Assembly: GCA_001689495.1 (NCBI GenBank)
Contig: LUJS01000023.1
Location: 1 to 64,000 of the forward strand
Direction of reading: 5' to 3'
Length of the DNA stretch: 64,000 nucleotides
Source of the DNA: Bacteroidales bacterium M8
Lineage (GTDB): Bacteria; Bacteroidota; Bacteroidia; Bacteroidales; Muribaculaceae
Shown in pieces: positions 24,695 through 34,599 of this stretch. Numbering within the stretch: the stretch's first letter is position 1; each line of letters begins with the position of its first letter. Under the pieces are notes generated by a model. It worked only from the letters and a program-made list of their open reading frames with translations. It did no database searches and was not told the origin of the DNA. A program made the position numbers and the translations under genes.

Positions 24695-25966
24695 ATGAAG
24701 AAATTCTACTCTATACTCGCACTTGCTGCCGCCGTGGCTCTTTCGGCCAACGCAGCAGGCGTCAAGAAGACCGATATTCAGCAGACCTATGAGTTTGCAG
24801 GTCAGAAAATAGAGTTCAAGGCAGCCACCAAGGCTCCCGGCGCAAAGGCTCCCGCCGCCTCTAATATAGAGGAGCTTCAGGGCATCTACACCGGCACTTG
24901 CTACATGCCTTTCGAGGGCATGGAGGGCAAGCAGACTCTCGAGTATGCCATCCTCCCCGGCTCTGACGCAAACCACATCCAGATTCTCGGCCTCATGCCT
25001 GAGCCTGTCGAGGCTCTCGTCAACTGGAAGGGCGGCGTTATCACCATCCCCGGTACCCTCCCCATGCAGGTAGGCCAGAATCAGGCCACCATGGTGCACT
25101 GGCGCTGGAATGACAACGGCCAGGGCTCATACGAGTGCAACGACGAGCCCGTACAGTGGGACATCCTCAAGGACGGTGTCATCGCTGCCGCCGATTCCAA
25201 TGACATCCTCCTCTGTCAGGGAACAGAAGGTTTCTATCTCTTTGGCGGCTATGCCTTCGAGATGACCAAGACCGTTTCTGACGCTTCAGTCGAGTGGGAG
25301 ACCGTAGGCACCGCATCGTTCGTAGACGACGGCTATGTCCTCCCCAACTATGGATGGGAAACCACAGCCCCCACCCTCACTTGCGACCTGCAGCGTGACA
25401 AGGCCAAGCCCACCCACCTGCGTCTCAACAACCCCTATGCTACTCTCAACTCTCTGGTTGGCGCAGAGCTCAACGAGGCAGACCTCCCCGGTTGCATCGA
25501 ACTTGATGCCACAAACAAGGACTGCGTCATCGTTCCCCGCACCTTCCTCGGCTTCTGCAGCGGTGGCCCGTGGTTCGGCCGCAACATGGAGGCCGGTGCT
25601 GTCGAGGGTGGCGATACCCCCGAGGCTCTGATCGAAGCCATGGGCAAGGACGCTCTCTCGTTCATCGACTATACCAACAAGATTGCCATGATCCGCAACT
25701 GCGAGTGGTCGAGCGGTTCGACCCAGAACACCACATGGTCGGCATTCTTCGAGCAGTACCTCCCCAACGAGCCCAAGCCCAGCGACACATTCACCATCTC
25801 GCTGCCCGCCAACCTCAACGAGCCCTCTTCGGCCATCACCGAGATCGAGGCTGACGCCAACGCTCCCGTCGAGTACTTCAACCTGCAGGGCATCCGCGTT
25901 GCCAACCCCGAGAATGGCGTATTCGTTCGCCGTCAGGGCAACACCGTGACCAAGGTCGTTAAGTAA
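24695..25966 (+). CDS. Secreted protein B of a tandem pair, with T9SS-like tag
   Basis: A 423-residue paralogue of the protein at 23097. It is alike over nearly the whole length, including long identical blocks and the C-terminal PVEYFNLQGIRVANPENGVF tag. The regions after the signal peptide and in the middle (around the GWETTAPTLTCDLQ segment) differ most. Signal peptide MKKFYSILALAAAVALSANA. Function unknown. The copies keep separate promoters and terminators, so they can be expressed independently. Confidence 0.75.
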   Translation: MKKFYSILALAAAVALSANAAGVKKTDIQQTYEFAGQKIEFKAATKAPGAKAPAASNIEELQGIYTGTCYMPFEGMEGKQTLEYAILPGSDANHIQILGLMPEPVEALVNWKGGVITIPGTLPMQVGQNQATMVHWRWNDNGQGSYECNDEPVQWDILKDGVIAAADSNDILLCQGTEGFYLFGGYAFEMTKTVSDASVEWETVGTASFVDDGYVLPNYGWETTAPTLTCDLQRDKAKPTHLRLNNPYATLNSLVGAELNEADLPGCIELDATNKDCVIVPRTFLGFCSGGPWFGRNMEAGAVEGGDTPEALIEAMGKDALSFIDYTNKIAMIRNCEWSSGSTQNTTWSAFFEQYLPNEPKPSDTFTISLPANLNEPSSAITEIEADANAPVEYFNLQGIRVANPENGVFVRRQGNTVTKVVK

Positions 25967-25999
25967 TGCATAATGCATAATTCATAATGCATAATATAT

Positions 26000-26036
26000 A
26001 ACATCCCGCCCCCGATGGGGCGGGATGTTTTTTTGT
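26000..26036 (+). terminator. Terminator of secreted protein B
   Basis: A perfect 13-bp stem, AACATCCCGCCCC (26000-26012) with GGGGCGGGATGTT (26017-26029), loop CGAT, then a T-run. Confidence 0.9.
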
Positions 26037-26071
26037 ATCCGGACGGGAGGAGGGGATTGGGCAGCGGTCCA

Positions 26072-26292
26072 TTAAGCCGCGAAGCGGCGATATGATAATA
26101 GCCCCACATCGAGCGAGGCAACGAGCGATGGTGTGGGGTTCAGGAGTTTTCTCGCAAAAGGGCCTCGGAGAGGTCCGCAAATTGTATGACCTCTCCGAGG
26201 CCAATGATCTTAATATGCCACATTACCCCACACCATCGCTCGTTGCCTCGCTCGATGTGGGGCTTCAAATGTATCGCCGCTTCGCGGCTTAA
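26072..26292. mobile_element. Nested palindromic element, 221 bp
   Basis: Outer arms of 20 bp (26072-26091 with 26273-26292) and middle arms of 39 bp (26101-26139 with 26225-26263) are perfect complements, separated by 9-base spacers on each side. Inner arms of 15 bp (26161-26175 with 26188-26202) enclose 12 bases. There is no ORF. This layout fits a MITE or a REP/BIME-type element rather than a simple terminator. Confidence 0.75.
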
Positions 26293-26312
26293 CTTCCCAA
26301 TTAAAAAAAATA

Positions 26313-26344
26313 TTTGTTTCTTTCGTGGAAATTTCATATCTTTG
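26313..26344 (+). promoter_or_regulatory. rpsA promoter
   Basis: TTTG (26313-26316), 20 bases, TATCTTTG (26337-26344), a full consensus. Confidence 0.88.
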
Positions 26345-26413
26345 CACCCGGCTTAAGTGCGCGCTGCGCCTTGCCGTGTTTTAATTAACCATATTTATTA
26401 ACCCCATTTTTTA

Positions 26414-28216
26414 ATGACTGAAGAAGTAAAGAACTCCCCTATCGAGGATTTCGATTGGGAAGCCTATGCCAACGGTGAGACCAAGGGCGAGAAATCGCGC
26501 GAGGAGCTTACCAAAACCTATGATGAATCGCTCAACACCGTGCGAGACAAGGACGTAATCGAAGGTACCATCATCGCCCTCAACAAGCGTGAGGCTGTGG
26601 TTAACATCGGCTACAAGAGCGACGGCATCATCCCCATGAGCGAATTTCGCTACAACCCCGACATCAAGGTCGGTGACACCGTCGAGGTCTTCATCGAGAA
26701 TCAGGAAGACAAGAAGGGTCAGCTCATCCTCTCCCACCGCAAAGCCCGTGCAGCCCGCTCTTGGGACCGCATCAACGAGGCTCTCGAGAAGGACGAGGTC
26801 ATCAAGGGCTTCATCAAGTGCCGCACCAAAGGCGGCATGATCGTAGACGTCTTCGGCATCGAGGCATTCCTGCCCGGCTCGCAGATCGACGTCAAGCCCA
26901 TCCGCGACTATGACATCTTCGTGGGCAAGACCATGGAGTTCAAGGTCGTCAAGATCAATCAGGAATTCAAGAACGTGGTCGTCAGCCACAAGGCCCTCAT
27001 CGAGGCCGAGCTCGAGCAGCAGAAGCGCGAGATCATCGCCAAGCTCGAGAAGGGTCAGGTGCTCGAGGGCTCGGTCAAGAACATCACCTCTTACGGCGTG
27101 TTCATCGACCTCGGCGGCGTAGACGGCCTCATCCACATCACAGACCTCTCGTGGGGCCGCGTAAGCCATCCCGAGGAGGTCGTACAGCTTGACCAGAAGC
27201 TCAATGTCGTCATCCTCGACTTCGACGACGAGAAGAAGCGCATCGCTCTGGGCCTCAAGCAGCTCCTGCCCCATCCTTGGGACGCTCTCGACCCCAACCT
27301 CAAGGTTGGCGACAAGGTCAAGGGCAAGGTTGTCGTCATGGCCGACTATGGCGCGTTCGTCGAGATCGCTCCCGGCGTCGAGGGCCTTATCCACGTCAGC
27401 GAGATGTCGTGGAGCCAGCACCTGCGCTCGGCTCAGGACTTCATGAAGGTCGGCGACGAGATCGAGGCTGTCATCCTGACCCTCGACCGCGAGGACCGCA
27501 AGATGAGCCTCGGCATCAAGCAGCTCCGCAAGGATCCTTGGGAGGACATCGAGGTGCGCTATCCCGTGGGCAGCAAGCACACAGCCCGCGTGCGCAACTT
27601 CACCAACTTCGGCGTGTTCGTCGAGATCGAGGAGGGCGTAGACGGCCTCATCCACATCTCAGACCTCTCTTGGACCAAGAAGGTTAAGCACCCCAGCGAG
27701 TTCACTCAGGTTGGTGCCGACATCGACGTTCAGGTGCTCGAGATAGACAAGGAGCAGCGTCGCCTCTCGCTTGGCCACAAGCAGCTCGAGGAGAATCCTT
27801 GGGATGTATTCGAGACCATCTTCACCGTTGGCTCGGTACACGAGGGCACCATCATCGAGATGGTAGAGAAGGGTGCCGTGATCGCACTCCCCTACGGCGT
27901 AGAGGGCTTTGCCACTCCCAAGCACCTCGTCAAGGCTGACGGCTCGCGCGCACAGCTCGACGAGAAGCTCAACTTCAAGGTGATTGAGTTCAACAAGGAC
28001 TCCAAGCGCATCATCCTCTCGCACTCGCGCATATTCGAGGACGAGCAGAAGGGCGAGCGCGCCGAGCAGCCCCGCAAGGAGCGCCGCGAGCGTCGCGGCG
28101 GTGCCGGTCGTCGTCAGGCCGAGGAGACTCCCATGCTCAACACACCCCTCGAGAAGACCACTCTGGGCGACCTCGAGGCTCTCGCATCGCTCAAGGAGAA
28201 GCTCTCGGGCAAGTAA
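26414..28216 (+). CDS. rpsA: 30S ribosomal protein S1
   Basis: A 600-residue protein with six S1 OB-fold repeats (roughly 50-115, 130-200, 215-285, 300-375, 385-460 and 475-545), each with the GxVxxITxYGxFVDLG-type pattern, such as KNITSYGVFIDLGGVDGLIH. The C-terminal tail is basic and disordered (Arg/Glu-rich), followed by a helical end. S1 binds mRNA and helps initiation on messages without strong ribosome-binding sites, which matters in Bacteroidetes where such sites are rare. It is a single-gene unit with its own consensus promoter and terminator. Confidence 0.95.
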   Translation: MTEEVKNSPIEDFDWEAYANGETKGEKSREELTKTYDESLNTVRDKDVIEGTIIALNKREAVVNIGYKSDGIIPMSEFRYNPDIKVGDTVEVFIENQEDKKGQLILSHRKARAARSWDRINEALEKDEVIKGFIKCRTKGGMIVDVFGIEAFLPGSQIDVKPIRDYDIFVGKTMEFKVVKINQEFKNVVVSHKALIEAELEQQKREIIAKLEKGQVLEGSVKNITSYGVFIDLGGVDGLIHITDLSWGRVSHPEEVVQLDQKLNVVILDFDDEKKRIALGLKQLLPHPWDALDPNLKVGDKVKGKVVVMADYGAFVEIAPGVEGLIHVSEMSWSQHLRSAQDFMKVGDEIEAVILTLDREDRKMSLGIKQLRKDPWEDIEVRYPVGSKHTARVRNFTNFGVFVEIEEGVDGLIHISDLSWTKKVKHPSEFTQVGADIDVQVLEIDKEQRRLSLGHKQLEENPWDVFETIFTVGSVHEGTIIEMVEKGAVIALPYGVEGFATPKHLVKADGSRAQLDEKLNFKVIEFNKDSKRIILSHSRIFEDEQKGERAEQPRKERRERRGGAGRRQAEETPMLNTPLEKTTLGDLEALASLKEKLSGK

Positions 28217-28246
28217 TCAATAGCCCGGACCACAATCCGCATACAC

Positions 28247-28283
28247 TCCGCGCACCCCGCACCCCGGGATGCGCGGATTTTTT
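28247..28283 (+). terminator. rpsA terminator
   Basis: TCCGCGCA (28247-28254) pairs with TGCGCGGA (28270-28277), followed by TTTTTT. Confidence 0.75.
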
Positions 28284-28481
28284 GCGCGATAGGGGAGAGC
28301 AGGGGGAATGGGGAATTGGGAATTGGAAATTGGGAATTGGGAATTGTCCCTACGATATTGCGGATGTTTTTTCCGATGCGTGGCGGGGGCTTTGTTGGTC
28401 AAAAGGGGAAGTAATCAATCCAAAATGGGCAATTTTAGGTATTTTAATTGTCTGATTTTTCCACGAGTGGGGATTTTTGAG

Positions 28482-28489
28482 TATCTTTG
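28482..28489 (+). promoter_or_regulatory. -7 promoter element of the RND efflux operon
   Basis: TATCTTTG, with TTTC (28458-28461) 20 bases upstream as a one-mismatch -33. Confidence 0.65.
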
Positions 28490-28562
28490 CGTGGTTTATT
28501 CCGCAAATAGTCAACAGAAAACAACAAAAAATAGGTATAATCAAGACGAAAAAGAAGACACA

Positions 28563-29738
28563 ATGAAACGTATCTCGTCACATTTGGGCAGCCTGACGCT
28601 GCTTATGGCTTCGGCAGCCATGCTCACCGCATGTTCGGGCAAGCAGGACCAGAGCCAGATGATGCAACAGGGCCAGGCCCCCGCAATCGCCGTCGTTACC
28701 CTCTCGCCCGAGGAGACCGACCTGCAGACCACCTTCCCCGCCACCATCAAGGGTAAGACCGACATCGACATCCGTCCGCAGGTGACGGGCTTCATCACCA
28801 AGGTGCATGTAGACGAGGGCCAGCACGTGCGCAAGGGCCAAGTGCTCTTCACCCTCGATCAGGTGCAGTTCAACGCTGCCGTCGATCAGGCACGCGCCGC
28901 CGTCAACTCGGCACAGACCGCAGTGAACACGGCCAAGATGACCGCAGACTCTAAGAAGACCCTGCGCGAGAAGAACATCATCTCTGAGTATGAGTATCAG
29001 CTCTCGCAGAACTCTCTGGCACAGGCCGAGGCCCAGCTGGCCAACGCCAAGGCCGCGCTGGTGACTGCCCAGAAGAATCTGGCATACACCACGGTGGCCT
29101 CGCCCAGCGACGGCGTGGTGGGCACCATCCCCAACCGCGAGGGCTCGCTGGCAAGCCCCTCGTCGGCACAGCCCCTGACCACCGTGAGCGAGAATTCGCA
29201 GGTATATGCATACTTCTCGCTGACCGAGAAGGACCTGCTTGACATGTCGGGCGACGGCACCCGCAGCCTCGACGCCGCCATCAAGGCCATGCCCGCCGTG
29301 AAGCTGCGCCTCAACGACGGCACCATATATCCCCTCGAGGGCAAGGTGGCAACCGTGTCGGGCGTCATCGACAACAACACCGGCGCATCGAGCGTGCGCG
29401 CCCTGTTCCCCAACCCCAACGGCGTGCTCCGTTCGGGCGGCACGGGCCAGATCATCATGCCCAACGTCAAGGAGAACGCCATCCTGATACCCCAGAAGTC
29501 GACGTTCGAGCTTCAGGACCGCCGATTTGTCTTCGTGGTCAATGACTCGAACAAGGTCGTGGCCACTCCCATCGCCATCGAGGCCGTCAACGACGGCAAG
29601 AACTTCGTGGTGACTCAGGGCCTCAAGGCCGGCGACCGCATTGCAGTCGAGGGCGTGGGCACCAAGCTCAAGGACGGCATGGTCATCACCCCCACCGACG
29701 CCGCCGCACAGCAGCCCCAGCAGCAGCCCCAGCAGTAA
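28563..29738 (+). CDS. RND efflux periplasmic adaptor lipoprotein
   Basis: A 391-residue membrane-fusion protein. The lipoprotein signal ends MLTACSG with Cys23. The barrel-sandwich hybrid (GKTDIDIRPQVTGFITKVHV) is split by a coiled-coil hairpin (about 100-165). Beta-barrel and membrane-proximal domains follow, and the C-terminus is Gln/Pro-rich. It links the inner-membrane pump encoded next to the outer-membrane channel. It is the first gene of a three-gene operon (adaptor, pump, channel) of the AcrAB-TolC/MexAB-OprM kind. Confidence 0.92.
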   Translation: MKRISSHLGSLTLLMASAAMLTACSGKQDQSQMMQQGQAPAIAVVTLSPEETDLQTTFPATIKGKTDIDIRPQVTGFITKVHVDEGQHVRKGQVLFTLDQVQFNAAVDQARAAVNSAQTAVNTAKMTADSKKTLREKNIISEYEYQLSQNSLAQAEAQLANAKAALVTAQKNLAYTTVASPSDGVVGTIPNREGSLASPSSAQPLTTVSENSQVYAYFSLTEKDLLDMSGDGTRSLDAAIKAMPAVKLRLNDGTIYPLEGKVATVSGVIDNNTGASSVRALFPNPNGVLRSGGTGQIIMPNVKENAILIPQKSTFELQDRRFVFVVNDSNKVVATPIAIEAVNDGKNFVVTQGLKAGDRIAVEGVGTKLKDGMVITPTDAAAQQPQQQPQQ

Positions 29739-29777
29739 TGATCTGGAAAACACTATCAAAATTCATCAAACCAAAAA

Positions 29778-32700
29778 ATGAAACTCGATACATTCATTAA
29801 CAGGCCGGTGCTGTCGACGGTGATCTCAATCTTCATCGTGCTGCTTGGTCTCATCGGACTCTTCGCGCTTCCGGTGACCCAGTTCCCCGACATCGCACCT
29901 CCTACGATCTCGGTATCAACGACATATACCGGAGCCAACGCGCAGGCCGTGCTCAACTCGGTCATCGCTCCCCTCGAGGAGTCGATCAACGGCGCCGAGG
30001 GCATGACATACATGGAGTCGACCGCAACCAACACCGGCTCGGCCACCATCAATGTGTACTTCAAGCAGGGCTTCAACCCCGACATGGCCGCCGTCGACGT
30101 GCAGAACCGCGTGGCCAAGGCCCAGAACCTGCTCCCCGCCGAGGTGACTCAGGTGGGCGTGCTGACGCAGAAGCGCCAGACCTCGATGCTCCTCTCGGTG
30201 GCCCTCTATGACGAGACGGGCAAGTATTCTGAGGAGTTCATCGACAACTATGCCAAGATCAACATCATCCCGCAGCTGCAGCGCGTGTCGGGCGTGGGCG
30301 ACGTCATGTCGTTCGGCGCCGACTACTCGATGCGTATATGGCTCAAGCCCGACGTGATGGCACAGTATGGCCTGATACCCACCGACATCACCTATGCGCT
30401 GGCCGAGCAGAACATCGAGGCCGCCCCGGGTGCATTCGGCGAGCAGGGCGACCAGAGCTTCCAGTACACCATGCGATACAGAGGCCGCCTCACCACCCCC
30501 GACCAGTTCGAGGACATCGTGGTGGCCGCCAAGCCCACGGGCGAGGTGCTGCGTCTTGGCGACGTGGCCACCGTCGAGCTGGGCCGCGTGACATACGGAT
30601 TCCACAACTCGCTCAACGGCTATCCCGCCACGAGCTGTATGGTGTTCCAGACCGCAGGCTCGAACGCCACGCAGATCATCAACGACTGTCTCAAGGTGGT
30701 TGACGAGATGAAGAAGGACCTGCCCGCAGGCCTCAAGTTCGCCATCCCCATGAACAACAACGACTTCCTCGACGCTTCAATCCACGAGGTGATCAAGACC
30801 CTCATTGAGGCCTTCATCCTTGTGTTCTTCGTGGTATACGTGTTCCTTCAGGACATCCGCTCGACCATCATCCCCGCCATCGCCATCCCCGTGGCCCTCG
30901 TGGGTACGTTCTTCTTCATGAACCTGATCGGATTCTCGATCAACCTCATCACCCTGTCGGCCCTCGTGCTTGCGATCGCGATCGTGGTCGACGACGCCAT
31001 CGTGGTGGTCGAGGCGGTGCACGCCAAGCTGGACGTCGGATACAAGAGCGCCCGCAAGGCGTCGATCGACGCCATGAGCGAGATCGGCGGCGCCATCATC
31101 TCGATCACCCTCGTCATGATGCTCGTGTTCATCCCCGTGTCGTTCATGAGCGGCACCACCGGCGTGTTCTACCGTCAGTTCGGTCTGACCATGGCCATAG
31201 CCATCGGCATCTCGGCGCTGAACGCACTCACCCTGTCGCCCGCGCTCTGCGCCGTGTTCCTCAAGGGTCACGACGACTCGACCCTCAAGGAGCGCATGGG
31301 CAAGGCATACAGCGCCGCCGGCGAGGCCGTGGTTGGCAACGCCAAGAAGCGCTTCGTGCTCAACCTGCCCCCGCTGGTGACGTTCGCGTTCCTCGTGGCC
31401 ACCATCACCTTCATGGTGCTTGGATGGTATAGCATGGAGCACCCCGTCAAGCTGATCATCGCATCCGTCTGTGCCGTCGTGGCTGTGCTGGGCATATTCA
31501 GCGACCGATTCCAAGCCGGCTTCGAGATCGGTTTCAACCGCATCCTCAAGGTCTACAACAAGTGCACCGCCTTCTTCATCGGTCACAAGATACTATCGTT
31601 CTCGATCGTGGGTGTCTCGGTAGCCGTCCTGATGTGGCTCATGAACATCACCACCTCGACCCTCGTGCCCAACGAGGACACCGGTACGCTGTTCTGCATG
31701 GTCGATATGCCCCCGGGCACCTCGCAGGAGCGCACCATGGCCGTGCTCGATCAGGTGGACGACATCCTCGCCTCGATACCCGAGATCGAGTACCGAATGA
31801 AGATTGCCGGATACTCGTTCCTCGCAGGTCAGGGCGCCACATACGGCACGTTCATCATCAAGCTGAAGAACTGGGAGGACCGCAAGCAGGCCGACCAGAC
31901 GTCAGACGCCATTCTGGGCAAGCTATACGGCATGACCGGCGCCGCCGTCAAGGACGGCCGCGTGGTGCTGTTCGCGCCGCCCATGATCACCGGCTACTCG
32001 CTCACCAACGGCTTTGACATCAAGATGCAAGACCGTACCGGCGGCGACATCAACGACTTCTTCGGCATCGTGCAGGGCTTCCTCGCCCAGCTCAACGCCC
32101 AGCCCGAGGTGCAGGTTGCATACACCACGTTCAACCCCACCTTCCCGCAGTACATGCTCGACATCGACGCAGCCAAGGCCAAGCAGGCCGGACTGTCGCC
32201 CAAGGACATCCTCACCACCCTTCAGGGTTACTATGGCGGTATGTACGTGTCCAACTTCAACCGTTTCGGCAAGATCTATCGCGTGATGATGCAGGCCAAT
32301 CCCGAGGCCCGCGTCAACCCCGAGACCCTCGCCGCCATCAAGGTGCGCAACGGCCACGAGATGGCGTCGGTGAGCAACTTCGTCACCCTGACCAAGATCT
32401 ACGGTCCCGACCTCCTGAACCGATTCAACATGTTCCAGTCCATCTCGGTGACCGGCCAGCCCGCCCCCGGCTATACCTCGGGCGACTGTCTCGCGGCCAT
32501 CGCCCGCGTGGCACAGGAGACCCTGCCCCCCGGCTATGGCTATGAGTATTCGGGCATGACCCGCGAGGAGGCCTCGACCGGCGCCGGCTCGACAACAGCC
32601 GTCATCTTCGGTCTGTGTCTGCTCTTCGTCTACCTGCTCCTCTCGGCCCAGTACGAGAGCTACATCCTGCCGTGGGCGGTAATCCTCTCGATACCGTTCG

Positions 32701-33161
32701 GCCTTATGGGTACCTTCATCTTCGCCCAGATCTTCGGCATCTCCAACAACATCTACCTGCAGATCGCGCTGATCATGCTCATCGGTCTTTTGGCCAAGAA
32801 CGCCATCCTCATCGTCGAGTTTGCCGTCGAGCGTCGCCGCACCGGCATGTCGATAGTCAACGCCGCCATACAGGGTGCCACCGCCCGTCTGCGTCCTATC
32901 CTCATGACCTCGCTGGCCATGATCATCGGTCTTCTGCCCATGATGTTCGCCACCGGCGCCGGCGCCAACGGCAACCGTGCCCTCGGCACGGGCTCGATCG
33001 GCGGCATGCTCATCGGCATGGTGCTGCAGGTGCTCATAGTGCCCGCGCTGTTCGTGCTGTTCCAGAAGCTGCAGGAGAAGATCACACCGCTCAAGTGGGA
33101 GGATACCGACAACGAAGGCATCGAGAACGAAATCGAGCAGTATAGCCCCACATCCCGCTAA
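29778..33161 (+). CDS. RND efflux pump, inner-membrane subunit (HAE1/AcrB type)
   Basis: A 1127-residue proton-driven drug/solute exporter: MKLDTFINRPVLSTVISIFI is the N-terminal helix, with twelve membrane helices and two large periplasmic loops. Proton-relay Asp residues lie in VVDDAIVVVEAVHAKLD (about 404-405) and Lys in LLAKNAILIVEFAVE (about 1007). It is longer than E. coli AcrB (1049) because of an extra segment near 500-560, after the sixth helix, that adds hydrophobic stretches. Substrates are unknown. Confidence 0.94.
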   Translation: MKLDTFINRPVLSTVISIFIVLLGLIGLFALPVTQFPDIAPPTISVSTTYTGANAQAVLNSVIAPLEESINGAEGMTYMESTATNTGSATINVYFKQGFNPDMAAVDVQNRVAKAQNLLPAEVTQVGVLTQKRQTSMLLSVALYDETGKYSEEFIDNYAKINIIPQLQRVSGVGDVMSFGADYSMRIWLKPDVMAQYGLIPTDITYALAEQNIEAAPGAFGEQGDQSFQYTMRYRGRLTTPDQFEDIVVAAKPTGEVLRLGDVATVELGRVTYGFHNSLNGYPATSCMVFQTAGSNATQIINDCLKVVDEMKKDLPAGLKFAIPMNNNDFLDASIHEVIKTLIEAFILVFFVVYVFLQDIRSTIIPAIAIPVALVGTFFFMNLIGFSINLITLSALVLAIAIVVDDAIVVVEAVHAKLDVGYKSARKASIDAMSEIGGAIISITLVMMLVFIPVSFMSGTTGVFYRQFGLTMAIAIGISALNALTLSPALCAVFLKGHDDSTLKERMGKAYSAAGEAVVGNAKKRFVLNLPPLVTFAFLVATITFMVLGWYSMEHPVKLIIASVCAVVAVLGIFSDRFQAGFEIGFNRILKVYNKCTAFFIGHKILSFSIVGVSVAVLMWLMNITTSTLVPNEDTGTLFCMVDMPPGTSQERTMAVLDQVDDILASIPEIEYRMKIAGYSFLAGQGATYGTFIIKLKNWEDRKQADQTSDAILGKLYGMTGAAVKDGRVVLFAPPMITGYSLTNGFDIKMQDRTGGDINDFFGIVQGFLAQLNAQPEVQVAYTTFNPTFPQYMLDIDAAKAKQAGLSPKDILTTLQGYYGGMYVSNFNRFGKIYRVMMQANPEARVNPETLAAIKVRNGHEMASVSNFVTLTKIYGPDLLNRFNMFQSISVTGQPAPGYTSGDCLAAIARVAQETLPPGYGYEYSGMTREEASTGAGSTTAVIFGLCLLFVYLLLSAQYESYILPWAVILSIPFGLMGTFIFAQIFGISNNIYLQIALIMLIGLLAKNAILIVEFAVERRRTGMSIVNAAIQGATARLRPILMTSLAMIIGLLPMMFATGAGANGNRALGTGSIGGMLIGMVLQVLIVPALFVLFQKLQEKITPLKWEDTDNEGIENEIEQYSPTSR

Positions 33162-33180
33162 TCATATCATTCCGCACACG

Positions 33181-34569
33181 ATGAAAATCAAGAATATATC
33201 CATCGTCCTCGCGGCCGCAGTGAGCGCCTCGGCGCTCACCGGCTGCGGGATCTATCAGAAATATGACGCCTCGCGCGTGGACTCCGAGCTGGTCAAGGAG
33301 TATGCCGAGGCCGCCAAGACGGCCGGTCAGGACGGCGAGGCATTCGGCAACACCCCGTGGCAGGATGTGTTCACCGACCCCCTGCTGGCCGACTACATCA
33401 ACCGCGCGCTGGCCAACAACAAGGACCTGCGCAACGCCAAGCTCAACGTCGACATTGCCCACGCACAGCTCAAGGGCGCCAAGCTGAGCTATCTCCCCTC
33501 GGTGGCCCTCGCCCCCAACGGCGCCGGCGCGTCGTATGCCGGCAGCGACCTGTCGTGGACATATCAGCTGCCCCTGTCGGTCAACTGGGAGATCGACGCC
33601 TTCGGCAAGATCCTCAACGCCAAGCGCGGCGCCAAGATGACCGAGCTGCAGATGCAGGCCGTCGAGCAGGCAACCCGCTCGCAGATCATCGCCGGCGTGG
33701 CCCAGTGCTACTACTCGATCGCGGCCCTGCAGGCCCAGCTGGACCTGAGCCGCGAGACCGCCCAGCTGTGGAAGGAGAGCGTCACCGTGATGAAGAACCT
33801 CAAGGAGGCCGGCCGCCTGCGCGAGGACGCCGTGGTGCAGAGCCAAGCCCAGTACTATAGCATCGAGAGCACCATCACCGACATCGAGATGAGCCTGCAC
33901 GAGGCCAACAACACCATGTCGCTGCTGCTCAACACCATGCCCCAGACTTGGCCCATCCCCGCGTCGGCATCGCTGGCCCTGCCGGTGGTCAAGCGCACCG
34001 AGATACCCATGTCCGAGCTCGCCGCCCGTCCCGACGTGCGCGCCTCGGAGATGGCTCTGGCATCGGCATACTATGCCACCGCCTCGGCCCGCGCGGCCTT
34101 CTATCCGTCGATAGCCATCACCGCCAACGGCGGATTCACCAACCTGCTGGGCAGCTTCATCAAGAATCCCGGCGACTGGTTCTATCAGCTTGCCGGCAGC
34201 CTGACGGCTCCCCTCTTTGCCCGCGGCCAGAACATAGCCCGCCTCGAGGCATCCAAGGCACAGCAGAAGCAGGCCCTCAACAACTTCGAATACTCGCTCA
34301 TGAGCGCTGCGGCCGACGTCAGCGACGCCCTGACCGTCTATGAGAAGAGCATGGCCAAGCAGGAATGGCTCAAGCTGCAGGTCGAGGATCTGAGCAAGGC
34401 TGTCGACATCACCAACGAGCTGCTGCTCTTCGACGGCTCGACCACCTATCTCGAGGTGCTCACCGCCCAGCGCAATCTGCTCGGCGCCCAGACAGCCCAA
34501 ATCACCACAAATCTAACCGTGGCCCGTTCGGTCATCAACCTCTACCAGAATCTGGGCGGAGGCCGCTGA
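33181..34569 (+). CDS. Outer-membrane efflux channel (OprM/NodT family lipoprotein)
   Basis: A 462-residue protein with a lipoprotein signal (SASALTGCGIYQ). Two TolC-type repeats follow with the long coiled-coil segments of the periplasmic tunnel; LAARPDVRASEMALASAYYA is the typical second-repeat motif (RPDVRxAE). Trimers span the outer membrane and dock to the adaptor. It starts 19 bases after the pump gene. Confidence 0.92.
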   Translation: MKIKNISIVLAAAVSASALTGCGIYQKYDASRVDSELVKEYAEAAKTAGQDGEAFGNTPWQDVFTDPLLADYINRALANNKDLRNAKLNVDIAHAQLKGAKLSYLPSVALAPNGAGASYAGSDLSWTYQLPLSVNWEIDAFGKILNAKRGAKMTELQMQAVEQATRSQIIAGVAQCYYSIAALQAQLDLSRETAQLWKESVTVMKNLKEAGRLREDAVVQSQAQYYSIESTITDIEMSLHEANNTMSLLLNTMPQTWPIPASASLALPVVKRTEIPMSELAARPDVRASEMALASAYYATASARAAFYPSIAITANGGFTNLLGSFIKNPGDWFYQLAGSLTAPLFARGQNIARLEASKAQQKQALNNFEYSLMSAAADVSDALTVYEKSMAKQEWLKLQVEDLSKAVDITNELLLFDGSTTYLEVLTAQRNLLGAQTAQITTNLTVARSVINLYQNLGGGR

Positions 34570-34599
34570 CGCGACGGACACACTACCATCTGAACAACT

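Larger units (their letters stand above)
25967..26413 (+). other. Intergenic region with a terminator, a large palindrome and the rpsA promoter
   Basis: In order: an ATGCAT-rich stretch, the terminator of secreted protein B, a 221-bp nested palindrome (26072-26292), then the rpsA promoter and a leader of about 65 nt. No gene is seen. Confidence 0.8.
28217..28562 (+). other. Intergenic region between rpsA and the efflux operon
   Basis: It holds the rpsA terminator, a GGGAATTG array (28306-28347) joined to a GTCCCTACGATATT motif, and the efflux operon promoter. No gene is seen. Confidence 0.75.
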
